Below are positions 1-10,887 of a stretch of DNA of 64,000 bases, piece by piece; within the stretch, counting starts at the first letter, position 1, and each line of letters starts with the position of its first letter. The stretch covers positions 3,402,381 through 3,466,380 of the forward strand of contig FN649748.1 in assembly GCA_000310025.1 (NCBI GenBank). The letters are read 5' to 3'. The position numbers were made by a program, and so were the translations under genes. The stretch comes from Ectocarpus siliculosus. Lineage: Eukaryota; Sar; Phaeophyceae; Ectocarpales; Ectocarpaceae. The notes below the pieces were generated by a model. The model was not told where the DNA came from. It was given only the letters and a program-made list of their open reading frames with translations, and ran no database searches.

Positions 1-1526
1 TCGGTTTGGAAAATACACAACAGATAGCCCCAAGGACAGACAGCAGTGGCATTTCCGGTTCTCTGCAAGCCTGGCGTATTGAAACCCACCATACGTTTTA
101 CTATCCACCAAATTGGTCACTAAACCCGTGAAGAGTTTGTTGCTCTCGGAATCAACCATGGCTAGATTCGAACTTCCACCTTATTGTGCGAATTGTGCGA
201 GTCGAGCACCGACGCCAGCAGCAGTGGGTGCACCGACATCACAGGTGAATGTGCACCGACCGCACGAACGGAACAATTGTGCTCGCGTGCGCATCATGTT
301 GGCTTGTGTGGGCGCTTCTGTAACTCCTGCCAATTGCCTTGTTTCACCCCGTCAGTGTTCAACACCCTGGATGTGTCTTGCCTATGACGGAACACAACCA
401 GGTGGGGTGACGGGTCGTGTCCTACTTTCCCGCGTGTGCCACAGCGAACACACCTACAAAACGGGTGTCCGTCCGATAGGTCTTGTTTAGGCCTTCAGTT
501 CAAACTGGGTGGGGTTAAGCGATTGTGCATGCTCCAGCGTAAGAGCCCCGATACAACGACCCCAATTCCGCGCATGATCTAACGTAAGAAGCGGCATCGG
601 CGTCCGCGCTCACTGCGATAGAAACACTTGGTGATTCTGTCCAGGCTAGGTGGTTCTGTCCAGTCTACCCATTTCTAGCCACATCGTCCAGCCGTAACAC
701 ATGACGACGGACCAGAAAGACACGACCACCTCACTCGACAAACTCGCTGCAAACCATGGGAACCCTACTGCAAATGTGTCCGACTACCCATGGTAGTCTC
801 TAGACAGCAATTGCTGGCCATGAAGAAGTCGTTAGTAGCGATCCGTTCTTCTCGGGGGGGGTGCACCCGCTTGCTCGCTCGTTCCTGTTTGTCGGTGCCT
901 GTACGACGTGTCGGCGGTGTCATCACCGACACCTGATCCAATAAATGAGCCGACAACAGGTCGGAACAGCCACGGTGGCAGTGGTGAATTGGGGAGGCGG
1001 TCCCGGGTGATGGTGCCTCTGAACATTCGAGGCTGCGAACCGAAGACATTCCAGTGCAGCTCAGCCTTGTGGTGGAGCACTGTTGGAGCAGCTCGAATTG
1101 TGGTGTTTACGTCCTGTTGTTGCGGGCGTCAATGCCAAAAGTGATCAAACGACGAGAGGAGAGGGTGGTGCAGTTTGAAGCATGGTGCCAGTTTGCGCAT
1201 GGAAGGTTGTGAGTGTTCACGTAACAACAAAAATGACACCATGAGAAGGTACGGTGCGGTCCCTTCACGATCCCATTGCATCGATGACATCAATTCGCAC
1301 ATGCATCGGGAACAACACCCACATTGTCAGGCACTAACTGCTGGACTTGAGGACAAGAAAATGAGCAGTAGTCATTGCCTCCTAGACGGCATGCGTTACC
1401 AAGAACCGACGACTCTCCGTCCCGCTGGTATCAAGGGAGTATATCTTTGCCCACGGAACACATCACCTCCGCTTACCCCCTTCACAACTTTTCTCATGTT
1501 GCCCCGGCTTCGGCCTCTTCACCTAG
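1..1526. other. No gene recognised
   Basis: Several short open frames exist on both strands, but none has recognisable motifs or a convincing exon structure. A run of G occurs near 855-863. I see nothing else to annotate. Confidence 0.5.
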
Positions 1527-1716
1527 TTTCTTGAAAAAATCCCGACGGCTATGAACGAGAGTTTCTCTTGGGATGTACCGTTATTCCGCCTGATAAAGGC
1601 TCTCGGCGTGTTGCACGACGTGGTATCCGTCCAGAAGGCGGTTCGCAAATCAAGAGACGGCGCAGCGCGTCTGGCGGATGCGATGGACGGCCACGAGTAC
1701 AAGACGCTGTTGCTGT
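1527..1716 (+). CDS. Candidate internal exon, unknown protein
   Basis: An open segment lies between an AG acceptor (CACCTAG) and a GTGAGT donor. It encodes about 63 residues and includes the stretch MNESFSWDVPLFRLIKALGV followed by a basic and acidic helical part. The frame could start at an acceptor or at the internal ATG. I do not recognise the family, and no partner exon could be assigned on either side. It could be one exon of an unlocated gene or a chance open frame with good splice-like ends. Confidence 0.3.
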
Positions 1717-3748
1717 GTGAGTGCGAGTGACACGCGCTGGGTGTCATTAGGTGTTTCGCCATGAAGCCCCTCATAGCGCCTATTGCACTGGCATACGAAT
1801 ACAAACACGACGTATATCTGCGGGATCTACTGTCTCTGCTACCTGCACCGTACGTACCCAATAGAGTCCACCGACATCGAACCACCACTCTCCCTTGTTG
1901 CCGTCATTGCTCGACATGGTGCCATTGCGATGGAATGTCACCTCCTGCTCTCGCCGGGTCCACGGGCTTGAACGAATCTGCAAATTCGGAACAACGAACG
2001 GGGAAAACATAAAAGCATCACGCTTACCAGCGGTTCGTATCATACAACGCAGGACAGCATCATTCAATGCTCAAGAAAACGTAGGAGTAAAGTAGAGGGA
2101 CATAACAGCAGTCAGGAGGTTAAACAGGTAATTTGTAGGAGTGACAAACAAAGGTATGTCGGCAAGCAGAAAATTAACTACAAGAGACGGTGGCGCTGAC
2201 AAAATTCACAGACTTCGCACCGACCGCGTCAGACACGTGAGAAGGTGTAAACATGGGCGTAAAGCAAAGTAAATGGGATGACACAGGCGCGCACACTCAG
2301 ACTTTTTTGACTCAAAAGGATATGTCAAGAACAAGATTCGAAGACCTTTTTCTTCTGACCCCGCTCGACGTATCTCAATGCAGACGCGTGATGTAATTGG
2401 TTTGGGCGAGAGTATATTACACGAGTTCATATCCCACCCAAACCGTTCGGGCGGATAAGACACCGCATTCTTGTGAGAACATTTCGCGTTGCAAAAAACT
2501 ATCACACCGGTTTAGTACAGTGGGGGTCCCAGGTTCGCAGTTCATATGTAGGCATAGTGACGTTACTTTGTTGCCGCTTGCTAGACCGGGACAATAATAA
2601 AATTTTACGGAACACGAGCCGCGTCGCAAACTCGTTTAGTAAGGTCATGCGTGTGTCTCGTTGCAGTCGTCATAGCACACGAAGGTATTTAGACAAGTAA
2701 CACCTCTAGGGGAGACAACCCAGGAGCGCATGATGTGTATTTCAATACAGTGTAGAGAATAACACAAAGCTTGTTCTCCAAAATGTTCATTAACACAGTG
2801 GGTCTTGAGTGCGTTCTTTTTGTTCTCGCGCGTTCAACAATCTGTCCTTATGCATAATATCACAGCATGAGGAATCCGGTCCGCGAATAAACGAAAAAAG
2901 GAAGGTGGGGTGATGGAAACAAAAGTGACAACAAATATTCATAAGGCACGGCCCTCACCAAGATCGGAAGATCGCACGCACCTCTACGGCACGTTTGGGC
3001 AAATTCGTGACAACACAAGGAATGGCAAACAACTCCGTGCTTCAGTGACTTCTTTTTTGCTACTTTGCCTTGCCACCCTACTTCGCCACTACGAATGTAT
3101 CGATCATGCTTCACCGAACACCGCTTCTCTGACATCTGCCTGGCGCGTTGGTTTAGCGGCGTGCGCTGCAAGGAACAACATGTTTGTCTTGTGAACATAG
3201 TGCGCCTCCTCGTGTGTGTGCGGCCCGCTGTCGGTGCCGTTGCTGTATCGCTGTGTGTGTGCAAGCGCGCGTGTATTGCTCGCTGAAAACAGTTCCAACA
3301 ACCTATTGCAGGCACGACCGGTTTGAGGGCAATACATAGCCCCAAACAAGGGTGCGGCGGTGCAACAAGATTTTGTAACCGCTACACAGGGAATTTCGCC
3401 AAACAGGGAACGGCTACACCAGGACCCCCACTGCTATAACGCATCTTCAGAGTAACGGTAGCGGAGAGAGGTTCGCAAATAATCACACGGATGAACATGC
3501 TGAAGCTACATACCGCAAGGACGAGCCCCACGGAGTGAAGAGCAATCGGAAAGAGAGCACCTCCCCTGCAAGCCCTGCAAGGGTGCGTAGGTATCGCAAG
3601 GAACACTATTTGGCTGTGCATGAGTCTTCTCCTCAAGCCAATTCCAGAGATTGGACCATGGCATCCGACTTCCTCCGCAGCTGCCTCGACGGTGGAGCGG
3701 CGTTTCTCTTGTGCGCTCTACTGGCCGCCTTGGTCGCCGCGTGAACCC
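1717..3748. other. No gene recognised
   Basis: Only short overlapping frames are present, with no recognisable motif, splice pattern or repeat structure beyond low-level simple sequence. Confidence 0.45.
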
Positions 3749-4163
3749 GTGATCCACAAGCCTTTCGGCACCAGGTGCTTGGGGAGGTCGTCCTCGGGGT
3801 GGCTCGGAGTCAACTACCCGCACCTCCCGCGGTGTCGGCGGAGACGCAACATCTTGTTCTCTCTCATCCTCAAGTACCATCTATTGCAAGGCAATCCCGT
3901 CGACAGACCAGCGACAAGGGACCTGTGTGGACAACGACCAAGGAGCCGGCAAGCAGCACCGATCTTCAACGGCAGAGACCAAGGCCTCATGGTCCGACCG
4001 CGCCAGGTGGACTTGTTCCAGGAAGGAATGAAAGGTGGAAAGCGAGGGAGGCGTGTGGAGAGAGGAGGACGGGAGCTTGCGCCTCTCTCGACACCGCGGG
4101 AGGTGCGGGTCGATGATTCTGGGGCATCCCGAGGACAACCTCAAGCACCTGTTTGTGGATCAC
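3749..4163. repeat. Inverted (fold-back) repeat
   Basis: The left arm at about 3749-3837 (starting GTGATCCACAAG, ending CCGCGGTGTCGG) recurs as an imperfect reverse complement at about 4089-4163 (starting CGACACCGCGGG, ending TTGTGGATCAC). About 250 bp separate the arms. They share blocks such as CACCTCCCGCGGTGTCG and GTCCTCGGG. The open frames in this region are by-products of the repeat. It resembles a decayed MITE or fold-back element. No clear target-site duplication was seen. Confidence 0.6.
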
Positions 4164-4167
4164 GCTG

Positions 4168-4929
4168 AGGTCTCTAAACGGTCTGTTAGTGACTCTTTAG
4201 GTCTAACCGGTGTTGAAGGCTGACACACCGTGGCCAACCTAACCCAATGCACCCCTAACCCAAACCCTCAACCACGGCCAACGCACGGCCTAGCGGCCGC
4301 GAACTGGGCGAGAACGGAGAGAGGGCGCTGGAGAGGGTCAAGGCTAGGAGCCAACGCCTGACCAATCAGAGGGCGTGAAATCGCGTAGATTGGAAGAGTC
4401 ACTAACAGACCGTAAAAACTACCACTCGTCACGCTGCACGTTCTCGCTGGTGTGTGGACGGGGTTGCCTTGCCATAAATGGTAATTGAGGATGTGCCTAA
4501 ATTAGTAGGAGGGAGGAAGTCGGCAACGACAACGATAAAGCCAAACCCTTACAGCATCATCGACAACCACGACATTACTCTGAACAACGCTCATGACTAT
4601 CGACTGCTGTCATACGCCGTTGTATGACTGACACATGTACACATACATCACTAGTAAGCCAGTTGGCGCGTTCGATGCCAACTAAGCAAGCACACACACA
4701 TAAAATCTCACTCCAGCTTTGGACGGATTGACTGGATGAACTGTATATCCTGATTGAACCGCTTCGCAAACGGTAACCTGAATGAACCCGTCACCTGGCT
4801 CACGCTCTATGAGAAAAATCGTCCACATCAATATTATGGGGATAACTGAAGATAATCGCCGGAGACAAGCCACGAGACTTGCAAGAGGAGGCCTCACTTA
4901 AGCTGCTAGCGTCTTAATCTCCCCAGCAC
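4168..4929. other. Intergenic, no gene seen
   Basis: This stretch contains a few scattered CCTAACCC-like words around 4235-4270 that are not in a regular array. No coding segment is recognised. Confidence 0.45.
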
Positions 4930-7205
4930 CTTCACCACGCAGCAGCACCACGCTGGAACACCTCCGCAACCTACACCCCCATTAAAACCCTGAAGACATT
5001 GTTGCTGCTTGGGATTCCAGCATCAAAGCTGCACAAATATTGAAGGAGTACACAAGACCAACACCTTCGAGGAAGCTCACGAGCCGTTTGAAACTAAGTT
5101 CATCAAACAGACGGTTACAAACTTAACTCACAGAGTGCTCCAGGGCCCGATGGTCTACGATGTTCGTATCTTCGAGCTGGTGGCATGAACGATTATTTCT
5201 TACAAACCTTGTCTGACTTCAGCTATAAAGTTTTTTACTACGGCGACGAGCTCCAGGATTTCTTCTGGAACCTCCACACAAGTGCCAGCCTCTCAGCATT
5301 GGGAGAGAACAAACGACCGAATGTAGTTGGAGGAGTCCTACGTCGCATCATCAGCGGCAGTTTCTGCCGCCAGTACAAGGAAGAAATTGCTAGCGTATAT
5401 TCTTGAAGCAGCAAACCAGTTCGGAGGTGGCGTTCCAGGAGGAGTAGCAATAGTGGCTTCCACAGCAGCCCTCAGCCATCAACAAGGCAGCATTTTTTTT
5501 TTTGTTTGATGGAAAAATCCTTACAACATCATGCGCCCATCGTCTATCCTACCAACAGTGGTCACACACCACAGTTGTCGAAGTACTTCGGAACATCTAC
5601 GCCAGAACCAAAGCGAAACTTCTGTTCAAAATGGAAAATGGTTCGATCGAGATTGTTCTTCTACAGCGCGGAGTGCAACAACGCTGCAATCTAGGAGGGT
5701 TCGGTTTCTGTAGGACTTCTTGACATAATGAAGGAGTTCAATCACAAGCCTTCAGTGCCAGCAGTCAAACTGGTTGGATACGTCGACGACCTCCAAGCGC
5801 ATCTTCCACCAGGTTTGGCTAGGAATATTCAGGCCATCGCCACTGTAACCAAACGGATACAAGAACTCCTCTTGGAAAAAGGCATTGAGCTCAGTCTCCC
5901 GAAGTCGAAAGTCCTTTTCCCAGAAGGATTTTGTTTCTCCTCTTGACGAAGGACGAACAGCGAGAAGTGACGAAAACGGGTCTCTCAGCTGCTGAAGGTG
6001 GCATGGTAATAGTCGGAGTCCCACGGACACAGGATTTTCAGATGAATTTCGTCTCCTACTTCGCCCGCGGTGAACTTGCGGAGTTGAGACGCCGCTTTAC
6101 AACACTTGACGACCCTCCAGCCAGTTATCAGCTGCTATGTTTTTCTGGCGTGCCACGTTTGTTCCATCTGCTGAGAACGAATGCATGCGCCTTCCATCAC
6201 CAACACTGCCGCAAGAGAACATGACAACATGATGATATGGGCAATGAGCAAGATCGTCCACGGCAAAAATGGCAGACACCGTGGGAATCCCAACCGCAGG
6301 AAAGTTACGCGCAGACCCGGAGAAGACTGTGGTCGATTTCTTGAAAGGCACGGCTCGGGCACAGGTGCACTTGCCCATACGTGAAGGAGGACTCGGAATT
6401 ACGAGCAATGTTCTCATTCGAGAATCGGCTCTTGTGGCAGGGCAAACGCTCGTATTCTCCAATTCAGTCCAAGCATCGACCGGATCCACCGTTGAGCAAT
6501 GTCTCCGCCGACTTGCATTGCTACCAACGGGTTAGCTCTGATTGAGTCGCTGAAGAAGCTAGAGGAGATAATTACCAAAGACAAGCTTAAAAAGCTGTTG
6601 GCCAGTCTTGGAGAAAACTGGCCACATGTGAAGATTTGATTCCAATGCTCACATGAGCTTTATCTCATGGAGGCCGGGAAGGTAGGGAGGGATAATGGAG
6701 GCGACAACCTTGACGAGGAAACGGCAAACACCGCCGACCACATGCGGTCGCAACTCTTTCGGTCAGCATAATCAAGTTTTCGGAGCGCAAGCCGTCCTGT
6801 CCAAACCTTTTCATGCGGCAGTGCGTCGTATGGTCGAGCGAGACTTGCAGAAGGTCGCATGCAAGGAAACGCCCGGCAAAAGGGCATTGATCTGCGTGGA
6901 GAAAGCGAAAGGCAAGGGAGTTTTGTCGTGGCTGACAACGCAAGCGCTGTCAGCGGATCAAACAATGCCGCCTGACGTGTATTCAATCGGTCGTGCTAGG
7001 GAGTCACGACTGACTGCGACACAGTATGACTTTGCGGTGCGGGTGCATTGTCACCATGCAAGGAACGTTTGAGCCGAGCCAACTCCCTCGTCTGCACGAA
7101 GACCGCCGCCTCAACCCCCCTCCGTAACAGCATGGTTCGAGCACTCCTCAAGACACTACGCCAGTGCCACATGACAATCGCAGCTGAGGATTCTTCCCCT
7201 GTTAC
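4930..7205 (+). pseudogene. Decayed non-LTR retrotransposon (reverse transcriptase)
   Basis: Fragments in several frames follow the order expected of a LINE-type RT. There is an upstream block with LRNLHP, then RPNVVGGVLRRIISGSF near 5315-5370, which matches the RPxxxGxxxRR RT motif. A GGGVPGGVA block follows near 5425, then RGVQQRCNLG near 5675. The YVDDLQA catalytic box lies near 5779, LPIREGGLGITS near 6370, and a final block with PLRNSMVRALLKTL near 7110-7160. Frameshifts and stops separate the blocks, so no intact polyprotein remains. The C-terminal blocks resemble LINE tails that carry a degenerate zinc-binding/RNase H-like region. Its family differs from the LINE at 55.6-60.2 kb, since RT motifs and spacing differ. 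Boundaries are approximate. Confidence 0.75.
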
Positions 7206-7318
7206 CACTGGTACTGGTAGGGGGAAAAGGCTCTACAAGATGGATTTGGTACTCCCCCCAGGATTACGCGCTCTACAAGATGGATTTGGTACTCCCCCCC
7301 CCCCCCCCCGTCGGCCTT
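7205..7318 (+). repeat. Short tandem duplication with poly-C
   Basis: The unit CTCTACAAGATGGATTTGGT plus a C run occurs twice (about 7230-7257 and 7270-7310). The second copy ends in a long C tract. The phrase AGGATTACGCGC following a C run recurs near 7985, suggesting slippage or a shared repeat source. Confidence 0.6.
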
Positions 7319-7506
7319 GTTTGCCATCGGGGTTTGGGTTTTCGTCGCTTGGCAACGACGTTGTAAAACTAGCCGCCCCCCCCGGTGTTTGCCATCGGGG
7401 TTTGGGTTTTCGTCGCTTGGCAACGACGTTGTAAAACAAGCCCCCCACTCGGTGTTTGCCATCGGGATTGGGTTTTCGTCGCTTGGCAACGACGTTGTAA
7501 AACAAG
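7319..7506 (+). repeat. Minisatellite, three units of about 67 bp
   Basis: The unit begins GTTTGCCATCGGGGTTTGGG and ends in GTAAAACAAGC plus a variable C run. Copies start at 7319, 7387 and 7454, giving periods of 68 and 67. Copies are nearly identical outside the C run, which implies recent expansion. Confidence 0.85.
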
Positions 7507-8407
7507 CCAATTCACTTCGTGAACTCGGCAACCAGGTTACCGTTTTTTTTTTTTTACCTCGGTTTTTTTTTTTGCGGTAACCATAATGGTGGTCGAGTAG
7601 ATCATGTTGTGCGGGGTCGAGAACCCTCACTCCGCGCAACGGGGGATGATCGCACCACGTTGTGTTAAAATGGTCAAGCTTCCTCGAGGCAGTTACACAG
7701 TGCTTACAACTGTCTCTGGAAGTGAAAGCACCAGAAAATAAATTAAGTCATACGTAGCTGTCATCCGGACGCAAGGAAGTAAGCACAAGATGCCGAACAC
7801 CCTTAGCAGGATGCAGCTCACCCTTCATGCGACTCGCCGAATACCTCACGGCGCTTCGCGCTTGGTGATGTGAGAGCCTGGTCCGGTGAGAACCCGGCGT
7901 GCTCCGTCCCGGCTTTGTAGGGATGCGAGGTCAATGGTCAAACGACTACGGCATGCACGACTATGAGTACACCCCCCCCCCCCCCAGGATTACGCGCAGA
8001 GATAAAGAGGAGGATCTCTGCACCAAGTCTGTCCTCGTAGATGTCTGTCACCATCGTAACCCATCTGCAAGTGGGAAGCATCGAAAAATCGATTCAAACA
8101 CCAGGGTCCGCTCTCGAAGATAGAGCAGCAAGCCATACGGCAAACCACTCTGCGGGAACTTTCAACCCGTCTACATAGATCTCTGCTGCTTTTTCAATGT
8201 ATGGTGGCCTTGGCAAAGACACAAATCGGTCAATCGTAGCTACCGCCACCCATCCTGCCCAGAAAGAATTCTGCAAGCGAGATTTTGACGATGAGTCTGC
8301 CTTTATTCGCCTCAAGACTTCTCACACAAACGGGATTCGGAGGCAGTTCACCTTAGAGCTATTATAGCTCGCTATCTGTCAGTACGAACTCGCGACGTGT
8401 TAACGCC
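7507..8407. other. Non-coding, poly-T and poly-C tracts
   Basis: Two T tracts lie near 7543-7573 and a long C run near 7970-7985. A short plus-strand segment near 8195-8350 (YGGLGKDTNRSIVATATHPA) looks protein-like, but I could not place it in a family or gene. Confidence 0.4.
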
Positions 8408-8869
8408 ATGTGTTACGGATTGACCAATTCCGCCAAAGTCAAAAGGTTGCGACTACTGTATAGTCGTGCGGACAACGACGATGATGGTGGAATGAGGGGG
8501 ATTCATTTGGTACCGACGAAGGAGGTGGAAAGGGAACGGGAGGACAAGGGAACGAACAAAACAGGAATGGAGGAGGGAAGCATGGAGTGGAAGAGAGCAA
8601 GAGCTTCGCGCCAGATGACCTTACTCACAACAAAAGACGCAGGGCTAGAGAAGAATTGTCGCAAAATAGCGTATAGTAATGGCGATGAGAGTCATGGTGG
8701 TGAAAGCAAGGAGGATAATGGTGAAAGCACTCCAAAACGAACTCGAGTGCAAGTTGGCAGCCTTGGTAGACATGTGCAATTTTCTTCTGTTGCTACCGTT
8801 TCTGCCTTCAATATGAACGGAGAAGAGCTTAGCCTCCCCTATGACGTCCCAGTCATGGCATTCATTTAG
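8408..8869 (+). CDS. Open reading frame of 153 aa, function unknown
   Basis: An uninterrupted ATG-to-TAG frame encodes a hydrophilic protein. Its middle is Glu/Lys/Arg-rich and includes KEVEREREDKGTNKTG and a GESKEDNGESTPKRTR patch that could act as a basic nuclear signal. No known domain, signal peptide or membrane segment is visible. Neighbouring real genes have introns, so an intronless 153-aa frame could be genuine or chance. Low confidence. Confidence 0.25.
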   Translation: MCYGLTNSAKVKRLRLLYSRADNDDDGGMRGIHLVPTKEVEREREDKGTNKTGMEEGSMEWKRARASRQMTLLTTKDAGLEKNCRKIAYSNGDESHGGESKEDNGESTPKRTRVQVGSLGRHVQFSSVATVSAFNMNGEELSLPYDVPVMAFI

Positions 8870-9366
8870 AAGTGTTTTTGTTTTCAGCCGCACTTATACT
8901 GAAGTTTTTTCATTGGTCAGTCGGTTAGCGCGGTCGATGTTGAAAAATTCACACGCGCTCACACAACGACCCGATCTATGAGATTTGCGACTCGACCCAC
9001 ACGAGGACTTATGTGACTGAATCTCGGGCTTTCAAAATTTAAGCCCTTTGGTTGGTGCCCGTACGTTACAGTCTCAACCAGTCGGACTGTGAGTGTGCAT
9101 ACAATAGACCAACACGCAGAATAGTCCTACGTGTAAAAAAAAAGACAGCGCGCTTGTAGACACACAATGGTGGTTAAAACAGAGGCGGGGGGGTGTCTCT
9201 GTAGCCGAATAATGCGCACTACAGCAGCAGTAGCTACAGCAGTGGTGTAGTCTAGGGTGTAGGGCAGTTTTCTTTCGTAACCATGAAGACTATCGTATGC
9301 AAGCAACCTGTAGACTTCATTCATCAGCACCTTTTGCACCACGCTTGCTTGAGTGAAAGTACTTAC

Positions 9367-9591
9367 CTGAAGCGTCCAGTCTTGGGTTCTTAAAGGGTGG
9401 GACTCTTGGCTCTCACGCCCCGCCTCAATCGCCGCGCTCTCCAGAATCCCTTGCCTAGTTGACGCTTCCCACTCGTCCGCCGCCGTGCGGCCTTGCATCA
9501 GCAGTCTTCGCCCAAATCCGCGAGAACAGCCTATTAGCGGGAGGCTACCCCCTAATGCAACGTACAAGATCAACGCACTTGGCCTCATCAT
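9367..9591 (-). CDS. Candidate first exon, small membrane-targeted protein
   Basis: An ATG-initiated segment of 75 codons on the minus strand ends exactly at a strong GTAAGT donor (exon end 9367, phase 0). The N-terminus is MMRPSALILYVALGGSLPLI followed by basic residues (RGFGRRLL). That resembles a signal anchor or an organelle-targeted small membrane subunit. The rest is charged (TAADEWEASTRQ). No downstream exon could be identified, so the product is unknown. The frame also continues unspliced to 9127, which is an alternative. Confidence 0.35.
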
Positions 9592-9715
9592 ACCCGAACA
9601 ATCTCCCCTCAAACACCTGCGACTGCGGGTTAGCTACTGTGGGTGCATGAGGCACCCAGGCGCAGAGGCACTGCCGGTGGGTTGGTGCGACAGCGGCAAT
9701 GCGGCGGAATTAAGC

Positions 9716-9820
9716 CTTTATTTTTTTTTTTTTATATAAAATGAAGAAACTTTTCTACTTGTATGATAGAGATGGTTTCGTTCTGTCATATTAAGAAAAA
9801 TATAAAATGAAGAAACGGCG
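9716..9820 (+). repeat. A/T-rich copy of a dispersed 45-bp motif
   Basis: This segment contains TATGATAGAGATGG followed by TTCGTTCTGTCATATTAAG and an A-rich end, beside a T tract. Closely similar copies lie at about 52485-52530 (same strand) and 51590-51635 (opposite strand) in the 5' LTR of the retrotransposon. ATAAAATGAAGAAAC is also duplicated at about 9737 and 9803. It is probably the end of a short dispersed element. Confidence 0.5.
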
Positions 9821-10887
9821 ATGTGCCCTCTGGTTCTTCTGTGTTGCTGTCGAACAGCAGCAGACGCACGGTCCAAAGTTCGTCTGCTAGTGGGGCGTGG
9901 TTGCTACAAACGAAGTACACTAGATATGTAGACCAGCTCTCCTGGACTGAAAGGAACATATCCCAGTCTACGGACAGGGATGCAACCACGATGCAACATC
10001 CCCACATCCCGGAAAAAACCAAAAGACTTGTGTAGATACCTCGAATGGGTAGTCTTTCTGTGTATGTTTCCTAATAAGATACCCCGAGACCCCGAGAGAC
10101 CGCCAATAACGGAAAAAAACATGGCACTCCTTGTACGTCCGCCGGTGTTTCTTGGGCCAGAGACCGGAGGAAACACATGCATAACAAACACCGGCAGAGT
10201 TGAGGGAAAGACAAAAGTACAGAGAGACGCACGAATACACACACACAAAGAGAGGAAAAGACAGAGGCGCAGGGGCAGAGAGGCAGAGAGACAGAGTCAT
10301 GATCTCAGGCACGCTGTTCTCAGAAAAAAATAAATTCGAGTATCTTTGCGGCGAATCTATCCAATCCCTGCTCGTGTCACTTGTTGTCACATGACGAGCG
10401 TTGCCACACACCATTAGGGTGGGAGCAGAAGACTCCCGCGCGGAGACTTCCTGCGGTCTTCTTGCCTGCTTGATAATCGCCACTCGCCACTCTATAGCGT
10501 CCGGCAGGTCCTGTCGTGGGCGGAACCATTCAACGGGTGGTATCTATCTGTGCACGCACCCGTCCTGGAGGTACGTTAGATCTCAGCGTATGCCATGGCA
10601 AATAGTTGGGTGTTCGTTTATTCATACCACGGGTGGTGGTCTGCATGGTATGATCTGCATATCCTGCGCTCCAGACCCCCTTCTCCTTCTTGGTGATCAA
10701 CAGATCAATAGATAGGCACAGCTGTTCGTCTCACTGCTCTGCTGTTGTTCTGGGTGCGCCCCCCGCTACCTACTTCTTCGTCAATTCCACGTCCAATTGC
10801 ACCCACTCGTCGCACTCGCTACGGAATTGCCGCGCCAGAGTTGCTGAAGGCGGCGGCTGGCGTCACACCAACCACCAACTCTCCTGG
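9821..10887. other. Upstream region of the membrane-protein gene
   Basis: No gene is recognised. A purine-rich AGAGA/CAGAG low-complexity stretch spans about 10200-10300. The promoter of the gene starting at 10888 presumably lies in the last few hundred bases, but no TATA-like or initiator element stands out. Confidence 0.4.
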
